A DNA stretch of 21,771 nucleotides from a virus, in the IMG/VR virus record IMGVR_UViG_3300034121_000542, positions 1 to 21,771 of that record, one strand, 5' to 3'. The translations under genes were made by a program, and so were the position numbers. Positions 5,877 through 12,571 of the stretch are shown piece by piece. Numbering within the stretch: position 1 is the first letter of the stretch; each line of letters begins with the position of its first letter. The notes below the pieces were generated by a model, which was not told the origin of the DNA, did not search any database, and saw only the letters and a list, made by a program, of their open reading frames with translations.

Positions 5877-6190
5877 CTGGCAACGCTGGGGCGCTGGACT
5901 GGCAACGCTCGAACGCTGGGGGCGCTGGGGCGCTGCTGCTGCTGGGGGCGCTGGCAACGCTGCTCAGTTTGGGGACAGCTTCCCTAAGTGTCAGTGCCCA
6001 CGCCCCCGCGCGCGATCTATAGCGTGTCAAAGTGACACACCCCACGCTGGCCCGTAGTGGGCAGGGCCAGCAGCAGCCCCACGCCCCACGCCCACGCCCT
6101 GCCAGCGCTGGCAACGGGCAGCAGGGGCCAGCCAGCAGCCCAGACGGGGCAGCGCTGGCGTTCGAGCGCTGGCGCTGGCAACGCTGGCAA
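5877..6190 (+). repeat. CTGGCAA-rich arm, mostly opposite in orientation to the left arm
   Basis: CTGGCAA occurs at 5877, 5899, 5951, 6108, 6175 and 6184, usually as CGCTGGCAACG. The reverse form TTGCCAG occurs once, at 5831. The element GCGTTCGAGCG appears inverted at 6158-6168 relative to the copies at 3014 and 5906. CACGCTGGCCCGTA near 6042 also occurs near 2870 in the left arm. Confidence 0.75.
6024..6038. promoter_or_regulatory. GTGTC-n5-GACAC dyad, copy 1
   Basis: GTGTCAAAGTGACAC is a 15-base inverted repeat. The same architecture recurs at 6353-6367, upstream of terS. It is a plausible operator for a dimeric repressor or activator. Confidence 0.55.
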
Positions 6191-6227
6191 GTGGGCTAAG
6201 TGCTGACGCTGCAACGGGTTGCGCGTT

Positions 6228-6296
6228 CTCTCAGGGCTGAGAGTCTCAGGGGTGAGGGGTATACCCCGCCAGCGGCAGTGGCGAACGTGGTACCAC
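6228..6296. repeat. Cluster of short perfect palindromes
   Basis: CTCTCA (6228-6233) pairs with TGAGAG (6238-6243) around GGGC. GGGGTATACCCC (6256-6267) and GTGGTACCAC (6287-6296) are perfect palindromes. No U-tract follows, so a terminator is not supported. They may be protein-binding sites. Confidence 0.5.
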
Positions 6297-6352
6297 CCCT
6301 CCACGGTCAGCCGTTGCACGGTACAAGTCAACGGGAGCCATAGGGTGCGAGT

Positions 6353-6367
6353 GTGTCGTTTTGACAC
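6353..6367. promoter_or_regulatory. GTGTC-n5-GACAC dyad, copy 2, containing a -35-like TTGACA
   Basis: GTGTCGTTTTGACAC lies 68 bases before the terS start. Its right half contains plus-strand TTGACA (6361-6366). No good -10 box lies 16-18 bp downstream, where there is an A-run instead. If this is the late promoter, it probably needs an activator that binds the dyad. Confidence 0.45.
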
Positions 6368-6435
6368 GGGTGGGTACTGGCGCAAAAAAAACAAAAGGGC
6401 TACGTTGCTGTGTCAACACCAGCAAAGGAGTTAGC

Positions 6436-6987
6436 ATGGGGGGCAAGATTCGTGGGATGGACGTGCAAGGGGTCGAGAAGCGGAGTAAGCGGGGGGAGTG
6501 GGAGGAGGAGGAGCGGGTGGCGGTGGTGGAGCGGGTGCTGGAGGGCATGGCAGAGGGTCATACGCTCTCGGAGACGGTCAAGGCTGTATCGTCGGCGCTG
6601 GGTGAGCCACTGACGGCAGGGCTAGTTCGGCGCTGGATTGTGGCGGAGGAAGCGTGGTTTCAGCGATACCAACGGACCAAGACGATGCTCGGACAGGCGT
6701 TTGCCGAGGAAGCGATCTTGGTAGCGCGGGAGAGTACGAGTAGCACCACAGCGATGGATCGGGTGCTGATTGAAACGCTGAAGTGGGCCGCAGCCAAAGC
6801 GAATCCCGTGGAGTATGGGGAGAAGCAGACGGTGGAACACCAAGGCGCGCAGACGTTATCGGTGAAGATTGTGGAAGATGATGCGCCGGTCAGAAATGTG
6901 ATGGCGCTGAATGCAGCGGGGAAGGATGCCTTGGTTAGCGCCGTGGTCAGTGGACCAGCTTTCTTTGCGCTACCCTCAGGGGGGTGA
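6436..6987 (+). CDS. terS: Terminase small subunit
   Basis: The 183-aa product starts at MGGKIRGMD, with AAGGAG (6425-6430) five bases before ATG. The frame is open upstream to 6361 but has no ribosome-binding site there. Residues about 25-80 form a helix-turn-helix-like DNA-binding region (VLEGMAEGHTLSETVKAVSS, then LVRRWIVAEEAWFQRYQR). Residues 83-125 are helical and would form the oligomer core. NPVEYGEK (123-130) followed by QTVEHQGAQTLSVKIVEDD is the tail typical of many phage small terminases. TerS recognises phage DNA for packaging and hands it to TerL. It sits directly upstream of terL, separated by palindromes and an octamer array that may include its binding site. The assignment rests on these motifs and the position. 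Confidence 0.85.
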   Translation: MGGKIRGMDVQGVEKRSKRGEWEEEERVAVVERVLEGMAEGHTLSETVKAVSSALGEPLTAGLVRRWIVAEEAWFQRYQRTKTMLGQAFAEEAILVARESTSSTTAMDRVLIETLKWAAAKANPVEYGEKQTVEHQGAQTLSVKIVEDDAPVRNVMALNAAGKDALVSAVVSGPAFFALPSGG

Positions 6988-7016
6988 CTCCAGTGTCACC
7001 CCTGACTACGTAGTCA
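6981..7016. repeat. Two palindromes at the terS 3' end
   Basis: GGGGTGAC (6981-6988), which includes the terS stop, pairs with GTCACCCC (6995-7002) around TCCAGT. Immediately after comes the perfect palindrome TGACTACGTAGTCA (7003-7016). No U-tract follows, so full termination before terL is unlikely. Possible roles are attenuation, mRNA processing or protein binding. Confidence 0.65.
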
Positions 7017-7052
7017 CCCTAACGGTACTAGTTATTAGTGAACGTAGTAAAC

Positions 7053-7140
7053 GTGAACGAGTGAACGAGTAAACTCGTCAACGAGTAAACGAGTAGCTGC
7101 GTAAACGAGTAAACGAGTTAACGAGTTAACGAGGGAACGA
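7053..7140 (+). repeat. Eleven-copy octamer array ending at the terL start codon
   Basis: The 88 bases divide exactly into eleven octamers of consensus GTAAACGA. Variants include GTGAACGA, GTTAACGA, GTCAACGA and GGGAACGA, plus two more diverged units (7069-7076 and 7093-7100). A twelfth unit would begin with the GTG start of terL at 7141. Looser copies precede it (7038-7052). The last unit supplies the terL ribosome-binding site GAGGGA (7131-7136). Confidence 0.9.
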
Positions 7141-8475
7141 GTGGCGTCTGTACGTGGAAAGCATAAATCTGGCGCAACGGAGGTGGAGGTTCGCCTCCAT
7201 AAGCGCCACCCCGGTCAGGCGAAGATCGCCGTTCACCCTGCGCGGTTTAGGGTGGTCATGTGCGGGAGACGGTGGGGGAAGTCGGCCTGTGGGATTCGGG
7301 AAGCCAGCGATGTGGCGATTGCAGGACAGCCCGTAGGCTGGTTTGCGCCCACCTACAAGCTGGCGCTAGAAGCATGGCGGGAGTTGGTGGAGCGGCTGGC
7401 GCCCATTACAGCGCGGATGAACGAGCAGGACAAGCGGTTGGAACTGGTGACGGGTGGGATCATCGAAGTCTGGACGCTGGACACCCCAGATGCCGCCCGA
7501 GGCCGCAAATATGCGCTGGTGGTGATTGACGAGGCGGGTATTGCCCGTGATTTGCTGGAAGTCTGGCAAGCCGCCATCCGTCCCACACTGGTCGATTTGA
7601 AGGGTCGGGCGCTGATATTAGGCACGCCAAAGGGCCGCCGACACGGGTTTGTGGTGCTGTTTAACCGTGGATTGGGCGAAGACCCAGATTGGGCCAGCTT
7701 TCGGGCCTCGACGCTGGAAAACCCGTACATCCCCGCCGAAGAAGTCGAAGCGGCCCGAAAAGAGTTGCCACCCGAAGTGTTTGCCCAAGAATTTGAAGGC
7801 ATCCCCACGGACGATGGCGCAAACCCGTTCGGTCTGGAGGCGATCCGTGCCAGCCTTGGGCCGCTGTCGGACCAGCCCGTGGTGGTCTACGGCGTGGACT
7901 TGGCCCGATCCATGGACTTTACCGTGCTGGTGGGGTTCGACGCCTACCGCCGAGTGGCTTTCCTAGACCGCTGGCAGGCCCCGTGGGCCATTACGAAGGC
8001 CAAGATCAAGGCCAAGGTCGAAGACACGCCGATTGTGGCTGACGCGACCGGTGTGGGCGATGCCATCGTGGCTGATCTGCAAGTCATGGGGGTCAACGTC
8101 ACGCCTCATGTGTTCACCCAATCGTCCAAGCTCCGGTTGATGCAGCGGCTGGTGGCGGCGTTCCAAGGCAAGGAACTGACGTTGCCTGATGCCGACGATG
8201 CCCGCTGGCTGACCAGCGAGATGGAGGCGTTTGAGTTTACGTATACGGCCACCGGCGTCCGCTATGAGGCCCCGAGCGGGTTCCATGACGACGGCGTGAT
8301 GGCCGTGGCGCTGGCGCTACACGGCTGGGATCGGGTACAGGGAGCCGTCCCAGAAGCCCCGCCGGGATTGCGCGTAATTGTAGACGACCCCTATGTTTCT
8401 CCAGAGAACGGCCCTGCCATGGCGTTTCCGCCCGCAGGAGACTTCCAATCGCAACTGCCCGGATCGGGCTGGTAA
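7141..8475 (+). CDS. terL: Terminase large subunit (ATPase and nuclease)
   Basis: The 444-aa product starts with GTG at 7141, six bases after GAGGGA. The N-terminal ATPase has Walker A CGRRWGKS (41-48), Walker B ALVVIDE (125-131) and the coupling motif LILGTPKG (158-165). The C-terminal RNase H-like nuclease has the expected acidic residues: D253 in VVYGVDLARSMDF, D301 in VADATGVGDAI and D383/D384 in GFHDDGVMAVALAL. TerL docks on the portal, pumps DNA into the procapsid and cuts it. The length is typical of compact terminases and both domains are complete. It follows terS across the octamer array, and portal lies about 4 kb downstream, farther than in many phages. Confidence 0.97.
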   Translation: MASVRGKHKSGATEVEVRLHKRHPGQAKIAVHPARFRVVMCGRRWGKSACGIREASDVAIAGQPVGWFAPTYKLALEAWRELVERLAPITARMNEQDKRLELVTGGIIEVWTLDTPDAARGRKYALVVIDEAGIARDLLEVWQAAIRPTLVDLKGRALILGTPKGRRHGFVVLFNRGLGEDPDWASFRASTLENPYIPAEEVEAARKELPPEVFAQEFEGIPTDDGANPFGLEAIRASLGPLSDQPVVVYGVDLARSMDFTVLVGFDAYRRVAFLDRWQAPWAITKAKIKAKVEDTPIVADATGVGDAIVADLQVMGVNVTPHVFTQSSKLRLMQRLVAAFQGKELTLPDADDARWLTSEMEAFEFTYTATGVRYEAPSGFHDDGVMAVALALHGWDRVQGAVPEAPPGLRVIVDDPYVSPENGPAMAFPPAGDFQSQLPGSGW

Positions 8476-8493
8476 CGCATGGAGAGGACAGGC

Positions 8494-8835
8494 ATGGATG
8501 CAGTCCTAGCAAAGCTGGGCAAGAAACTGGGTCGCAAGCCCATGCTCCGTCGCAAAGGCTTGACCGACAGCAGCCCGATGAAGGAATCCGGCATGACGGT
8601 CGTAATCGGCATGGGCAAGCCAATGGGCGGTCGCGGCGCAATGGCGAAGCGGGATGACAAAGGCTACCCGATGGACGAGGAAGGACAGGACGACGAACCG
8701 ATCAAGGAGACCAGCCCTGAAGGCTTGTCGGCCAAGCTCGACGCGCTGATGGAACGCCTAGACGCCATCGAAGCCAAGATGGGCATGAACGAAGACGAAG
8801 ACGAAGAGATGGAAGACGAAGAGGAGGAAGACTGA
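8494..8835 (+). CDS. Small phage protein with basic head and very acidic tail
   Basis: The 113-aa product starts at MDAVLAKLGKKLGRKP. This start is chosen over an ATG at 8479 because GGAGAGGA (8481-8488) lies just before it. The first 25 residues are basic (KKLGRKPMLRRKG). The middle is Gly/Met-rich (VIGMGKPMGGRGAM). Residues about 80-100 form a short coiled coil (LSAKLDALMERLDAIEAKM) and the end is almost only Glu and Asp. No enzymatic motif is visible. The acidic tail and coiled coil resemble small scaffold-like or DNA-mimic proteins, but this is a guess. The stop overlaps the next ATG (TGATG). Confidence 0.7.
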   Translation: MDAVLAKLGKKLGRKPMLRRKGLTDSSPMKESGMTVVIGMGKPMGGRGAMAKRDDKGYPMDEEGQDDEPIKETSPEGLSAKLDALMERLDAIEAKMGMNEDEDEEMEDEEEED

Positions 8836-9140
8836 TGCTAGAGTCCGCTGCTCTATCCCTCGCGCTCAAGATCGTCTCTCCGATCCTGATCGGCTTTGTC
8901 ACCCCGTTTGCCCTCGACGCCATCAAGCGGGGCAGCACGTTGATTGACGCACTGCCCGCCTATGCCAAGCAGGGGTTGGCTATCGCCATCGCCGCACTAG
9001 CCACAGCGCTGACAGACTTCCTCGGTGTGGGCATCCCGACTGATCTGGCGCTGTGGGACGGCGAAGTTATCAAGGCGTTGGTCGCGGGCTTCTTGGCGAT
9101 CGCGATTAAGCAGCACCAGCAGCTCAAGGTCAAGCGGTAA
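8835..9140 (+). CDS. Holin-like small membrane protein
   Basis: The 101-aa product starts with ATG at 8835 overlapping the previous stop. Three hydrophobic segments are visible: about 7-27 (LSLALKIVSPILIGFVTPFAL), 47-66 (GLAIAIAALATALTDFLGVG) and 78-91 (VIKALVAGFLAIAI). A basic tail KQHQQLKVKR follows. Size, segment number and charged tail fit a phage holin, which permeabilises the inner membrane and times lysis. No endolysin or spanin is visible next to it, which weakens the assignment. It could be another small membrane protein. The gene is coupled on both sides. Confidence 0.6.
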   Translation: MLESAALSLALKIVSPILIGFVTPFALDAIKRGSTLIDALPAYAKQGLAIAIAALATALTDFLGVGIPTDLALWDGEVIKALVAGFLAIAIKQHQQLKVKR

Positions 9141-9141
9141 C

Positions 9142-9411
9142 GTGGCCTCGCCCGCATGGCAGCGGAAGGCAGGGCAAAACCCCGATGGCGGTCTTAACGC
9201 CGCCGGTCGTGCGAGCTTGCGTGCGGCTGGCAAAGACATCAAGCCGCCTGTCAAAGCCGCCGAAGCTGCCAAAAGCCCGAAGTCAGCCAAGCGCCGGATC
9301 GCCTTCTGTAAGCGAATGACGGGCATGAAGAACAAGCTGACCAGCGCCAAGACCGCGAACGATCCCAACTCACGCATCAACAAAAGCCTTCGGGCATGGG
9401 ACTGTAACTAA
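9142..9411 (+). CDS. DUF6321-like phage protein
   Basis: The 89-aa product starts at GTG 9142, one base after the previous stop. The frame is open further upstream but only within the holin-like gene. Recognisable blocks in order are ASPAWQRKAGQNPDGGLNAAGR (residues 2-23), KPPVKAAEAAKSPKSAKRR (34-52), FCKRMTGM (55-62) and SLRAWDCN at the end (82-89). This order matches DUF6321, a small basic protein common in phages and of unknown function. The high Lys/Arg content suggests binding to nucleic acid or an acidic protein, but no direct evidence exists. The stop overlaps the next ATG (TAATG). Confidence 0.8.
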   Translation: MASPAWQRKAGQNPDGGLNAAGRASLRAAGKDIKPPVKAAEAAKSPKSAKRRIAFCKRMTGMKNKLTSAKTANDPNSRINKSLRAWDCN

Positions 9412-9737
9412 TGGGCCAGATGAAGATCGTGGCGACCGCTACGCTGACCGCCGCGCAGCAAGCGGTGACAGCAGAGTTCCGTCATCTGTCAAACGGAGGA
9501 GCGGGCGTCCAGTTGACCGGCACGTTTGCGGGCACGTTCCTGATCGAAGTGACGATGGACGGGACGAACTGGAACACCTATGCCTTTATCAACTGCGCGA
9601 GTGGCGCGACCGAGACCAGCATCACGGCAGTCGGCCAGTACCGCACCGAGTTGGTCGGCGTGTCGAGTGTGCGGCTGCGGTGCTCTGCGTATACGTCAGG
9701 GACGGCATACGCCACGTTGGTCCTGCTGTCCAACTAG
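9411..9737 (+). CDS. Beta-rich phage structural protein, possible decoration or fibre component
   Basis: The 108-aa product is made of short beta strands with Thr, Ser and Gly turns: VQLTGTFAGTFLIEVTMDGTNWNTY, then TETSITAVGQYRTELVGVSSVRLRCSAYTSGTAYATLVLLS. The pattern resembles small jelly-roll or Ig-like virion proteins annotated as hypothetical. Its place in the late operon supports a virion role. Translation is probably coupled through the TAATG overlap, because no clear Shine-Dalgarno is present. Confidence 0.65.
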   Translation: MGQMKIVATATLTAAQQAVTAEFRHLSNGGAGVQLTGTFAGTFLIEVTMDGTNWNTYAFINCASGATETSITAVGQYRTELVGVSSVRLRCSAYTSGTAYATLVLLSN

Positions 9738-9740
9738 CCG

Positions 9741-10688
9741 ATGACGCCTATCGTCGTCACAAACAGCAGCCCTGCTGGTCGTGTCAGCCGCGTCAAGGCC
9801 GCTCCAAGTGGCGGTGGTGGCGGCGGCACCCTGCTTGCCAATTTTCAAGCGAGCGTGGACTTTGGCACGCCGTCGCTGATTGCTGGCACAAATTTCTCAG
9901 CGGTCACAAAAAACGGCGTGACGCTTTTCCGTGACGGCACTGGACAGATATATCCGTGCGATCATCCTATCCTCAAAGCACCAACGTACACTGGCGGCCA
10001 GTGGGTTTTCCGCATTAACAACAACGCTGGTCCGGGCGCAAACGAAATTGACTTTTCGCTTGCTACGTCAGTAACCGAGTTGTTTGTAGAGTGGTACGTC
10101 TACATGGCAACCGGCTCGGAAACACCGTCGTATGGTGGTCGTATAGCGTCTGGCACCGCCAATGGAACAGCGAACGACAAGGTGTTTCGTCTGTACGACG
10201 GACCCGGTGGGTTTGGTCCTGCGTACTCCTTCCCGAACACCACGGTGAAGATCGGTATGTCCATGAAAGGCACCGCCGCTAATACGGTGGAGAACGCCTA
10301 CATTGAGACACAAAAAACAATTAACGTCGTCTACCCTCCAAACACCGATCCGGCATTGGGTCCGGTAGATGTTGCAAACATTGGAGAGGTATCGCCCGTT
10401 GTGCGACACGCCTACGGTGGAGCGTCTGCCTACATTGGGCGCTGGGTGCGTCATCAATTACGCGCTAAAGCTGCTACGGCAGCCAACAACGATGGCATCG
10501 TACAGTTCTGGCTTGACAACGATCTTGTATTGTCCCGCACCGACTTGAGTATCTACGCGGTTACGAGCGGTCTCGGGGTGATGAACAGCTTCCGCTACGG
10601 CTATCTTTTCGGCTACCGTAATTCTGGTGTGCAAGATTCTCGGATTTACATGGACAACTTTTCGTTCTCGACGGGAGGGTTTGTCTAA
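9741..10688 (+). CDS. Concanavalin-A-like jelly-roll protein, probable appendage or receptor-binding protein
   Basis: The 315-aa product has a short N-terminal section, a run of six Gly (about 24-29) and then a long beta-rich domain. The C-terminal half has the order GRWVRHQLRAKAA, GIVQFWLDNDLVLSRTDL, FRYGYLFGYRNSG and RIYMDNFSFS. This resembles the concanavalin-A/LamG or polysaccharide-lyase type beta sandwich, which binds or cuts sugars. No catalytic residues can be assigned by eye. The Gly linker separating a short head from a globular sugar-binding-like domain fits a virion-attached protein. It lies among other beta-rich late genes between terL and portal. Confidence 0.6.
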   Translation: MTPIVVTNSSPAGRVSRVKAAPSGGGGGGTLLANFQASVDFGTPSLIAGTNFSAVTKNGVTLFRDGTGQIYPCDHPILKAPTYTGGQWVFRINNNAGPGANEIDFSLATSVTELFVEWYVYMATGSETPSYGGRIASGTANGTANDKVFRLYDGPGGFGPAYSFPNTTVKIGMSMKGTAANTVENAYIETQKTINVVYPPNTDPALGPVDVANIGEVSPVVRHAYGGASAYIGRWVRHQLRAKAATAANNDGIVQFWLDNDLVLSRTDLSIYAVTSGLGVMNSFRYGYLFGYRNSGVQDSRIYMDNFSFSTGGFV

Positions 10689-11398
10689 TGGCCGCGCCGC
10701 AACTTGCCAATTTTGTCACAACCGACAGCAGCACCACTTCTACCACACACGCACTAAATTTTCCAGCGTGTAGTGTGGGAGACTTGGTGCTGTTCCACGT
10801 CTCTATTTCGCAAGCAGCCACGATTACGCTCACAGGCACTGGCCCAAGCGGCGAAACCGTCGTGATGGTGGCGCAAGCGCGGGCGGTTGGCTTAAATGAC
10901 GGCTCAGGCGGCGTGTTTTATTTTATTGCCGAGGGGGCGTCGGGGGCTGGCACGGTCAGCGTGACCATTGATACGTCATCAGGGATGCGATGTACAACGG
11001 GGCGCGTGTTGAGTGGTGATTTTAACCAGAGTGCGCCGATTGACGCAGCAAGCGCGTTAAATCGCGCGTCAGCAACTACCGCAGCGTCATTGGCGCTAAC
11101 GGCAGGCGCTGCCGATGGGCGAGTTATCAATGCCCTTGCTCAAGACACCACGTCGGGCGGCGTGACGCCACCGGCAGGGTGGACATCGCAGTCTGGCATT
11201 AGCGCAGCAGGATCAAGCGTTGAGGTGTTTCGACGCGATGCAACAACAACGGCAGCAGAGTCCGTGCCCGCGTATACGTTCACACTGTCGGCTGCCCGTC
11301 GCACCACGACGATAACGTACATTATTGCACCGTTTAATGCTGTTGGTTCTGCTATCGTTGTTATCTCATCTGGGCATCATAACCGAGGACTACGCTAA
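10688..11398 (+). CDS. Beta-rich hypothetical structural protein
   Basis: The 236-aa product starts at ATG 10688 overlapping the previous stop, with GGGAGG at 10674-10679. It is rich in Thr, Ser, Ala and Val and shows many predicted strands (SVGDLVLFHVSISQAATITL, GTVSVTIDTSSGM, YTFTLSAARRTTTITYIIAPF). No hydrophobic membrane helix is seen. Phages often carry such Ser/Thr-rich beta-sandwich proteins as fibres or decoration proteins. I do not recognise the exact family. The next gene starts on its stop (TAATG). Confidence 0.6.
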   Translation: MAAPQLANFVTTDSSTTSTTHALNFPACSVGDLVLFHVSISQAATITLTGTGPSGETVVMVAQARAVGLNDGSGGVFYFIAEGASGAGTVSVTIDTSSGMRCTTGRVLSGDFNQSAPIDAASALNRASATTAASLALTAGAADGRVINALAQDTTSGGVTPPAGWTSQSGISAAGSSVEVFRRDATTTAAESVPAYTFTLSAARRTTTITYIIAPFNAVGSAIVVISSGHHNRGLR

Positions 11399-12165
11399 TG
11401 GCTTTTAACGGCTATCTCAAACAGAGTGCTACGCCTACCATCGTCCTTGGTCCTTTCCTAGACTCAACGGACGGCGTAACAGCAAAAACGGCGGCGTCTC
11501 CTGTGCCAAAGCTGTCAAAGAACGGGGCTGCGTTTGCGGCACGGTCTGATGCGACAGCCATCGCACACATGGAAAACGGTTACTACAGTTGTGTGTTTAA
11601 CGCGACAGACACCGGCACGCTGGGTATCCTTGCCATAGGTGCTACGGGCACGGCGTCTATCCCGATTCGGCAGGACTATCTTGTGGTCACGGCTGACGAA
11701 TGGGATCGTTTGCATGACACCGTGGGTGCCGTTCCTGCTATTGGCATCATCGACCGTGGCACGGCGCAGAGTGCAACGAGCACGACGTTAGTGTTGCGGG
11801 CTGCGGCTACGTTTGCGGACGACACGATAATCGGCGCAACGCTGATGGCGTTTGGTTCCACACAGGGCTACTGGCAGTCGCGGAGTGTGACCGACTATGT
11901 GCTCTCAACCGACACGGCGACGGTAGACGCATGGACCGTCACGCCATCCGGCACGATTACCTACGTCCTTTTTGCGGGTGCGCCAAACGGTACGTCGAGT
12001 TTGACCGCTATTGCCAACGCCGTAGTCGAGGCCGAGATCGACGCCTTGGAGACCTATAACCGCACGACCAACACGGCGGCAACGATTACGGGACCGACCA
12101 GCGGGTCGAACGCACTGACCATCACGACCGACGCGGCGTACCTGCCGATCAAGAGCATTACCTGA
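11398..12165 (+). CDS. Conserved phage structural protein (appendage or fibre-like)
   Basis: The 255-aa product starts at MAFNGYLKQSATPTIVLGPF, with GAGGA at 11384-11388. The N-terminal section (LGPFLDSTDGVTAKTAAS, KLSKNGAAFAARSDATAIAH, ENGYYSCVFNATDTGTLGIL, IRQDYLVVTADEWDRL) matches a common phage protein module of about 100 residues that I recognise by pattern, usually near tail or fibre genes. The C-terminal part is Thr/Ala-rich (STTLVLRAAATFADDTIIG). It probably forms part of a virion appendage. It is coupled to the following small gene by a TGATG overlap. Confidence 0.65.
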   Translation: MAFNGYLKQSATPTIVLGPFLDSTDGVTAKTAASPVPKLSKNGAAFAARSDATAIAHMENGYYSCVFNATDTGTLGILAIGATGTASIPIRQDYLVVTADEWDRLHDTVGAVPAIGIIDRGTAQSATSTTLVLRAAATFADDTIIGATLMAFGSTQGYWQSRSVTDYVLSTDTATVDAWTVTPSGTITYVLFAGAPNGTSSLTAIANAVVEAEIDALETYNRTTNTAATITGPTSGSNALTITTDAAYLPIKSIT

Positions 12166-12290
12166 TGCTGCTCTGGCTGACAATTTTGCTGCTGGGTGAG
12201 GGAGCGGGGGGGTCACCACCACCCCCCGTTACCCCGACCGTCAATATGTTCTTTCGTCGCCGCCGCCGGGACTGGACGCCCAAGGCATGA
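12165..12290 (+). CDS. Very small membrane-anchored-type protein (41 aa)
   Basis: ATG at 12165 overlaps the previous stop (TGATG) and the TGA stop at 12288-12290 overlaps the next ATG (ATGA). The product has a hydrophobic N-terminus (MLLWLTILLLGEG), a Pro run (GGSPPPPVTP) and a basic end (FFRRRRRDWTPKA). Small proteins of this shape, a leucine-rich start followed by a Pro-rich part, occur just before portal or capsid genes in related phages. The function is unknown. Perfect end-to-end coupling is the main support. Confidence 0.6.
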   Translation: MLLWLTILLLGEGAGGSPPPPVTPTVNMFFRRRRRDWTPKA

Positions 12291-12571
12291 TGCCCCTGCT
12301 TGAGACCGTGGCATGGCCCCTCGTCGCACTCTTTGCTATTGTGCGACTGGGGGAGGTCGTCTCTCTGTTTGCGCCCGTTCGTGAAACGGAGCAAGTCGAA
12401 GAAGACCCGTATGACGCAGCGGTGCCCGAGGATTTGATTGCGGTGGCGATGCAGTACCCTGACGCATGGGCGCAAGAAGATATGGTCAAGGCCATTCGGG
12501 AAAAGTATGACGCACTGCGTGACTGGAATCTGGTGCGTGCCGCCTTTGGCGTAGGGAGAGTAGACGCATGA
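12287..12571 (+). CDS. Small phage protein with one membrane segment
   Basis: The 94-aa product begins MMPLLETVAWPLVALFAIVR. Residues 8-27 form a probable membrane helix, and the rest is a charged soluble part (ETEQVEEDPYDAAVPEDLIAVAMQYPDAWAQEDMVKAIREKYD). The WAQEDMVKAIREKYDAL section looks like a short amphipathic helix pair. The ATG overlaps the previous stop and the gene's own TGA overlaps the portal ATG (ATGA). I do not recognise the family. It may be an accessory virion or lysis-related protein. Confidence 0.6.
   Translation: MMPLLETVAWPLVALFAIVRLGEVVSLFAPVRETEQVEEDPYDAAVPEDLIAVAMQYPDAWAQEDMVKAIREKYDALRDWNLVRAAFGVGRVDA

Larger units (their letters stand above)
5257..6435. other. 1.2-kb control or origin-like region without a convincing gene
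   Basis: This gap lies between the leftward AAA+ operon and the rightward late operon, so it is a divergent junction. Translations of its open frames are low-complexity or lack ribosome-binding sites. An AT-richer section at about 5540-5720 contrasts with the GC-rich surroundings. It contains 22-bp-spaced direct repeats, several perfect palindromes, two GTGTC-n5-GACAC dyads and many CTGGCAA heptamers. The arrangement suggests early/late transcription control, a replication origin, or both. Confidence 0.7.

Noticed and set aside
5731-6114. Leftward open frame of 127 aa in the CTGGCAA arm
   Set aside because: Low-complexity Ala/Pro/Ser text caused by the repeat words, with no ribosome-binding site.
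8479-8493. Upstream ATG start for the acidic small protein
   Set aside because: No ribosome-binding site precedes it, while the ATG at 8494 has GGAGAGGA at a normal distance.
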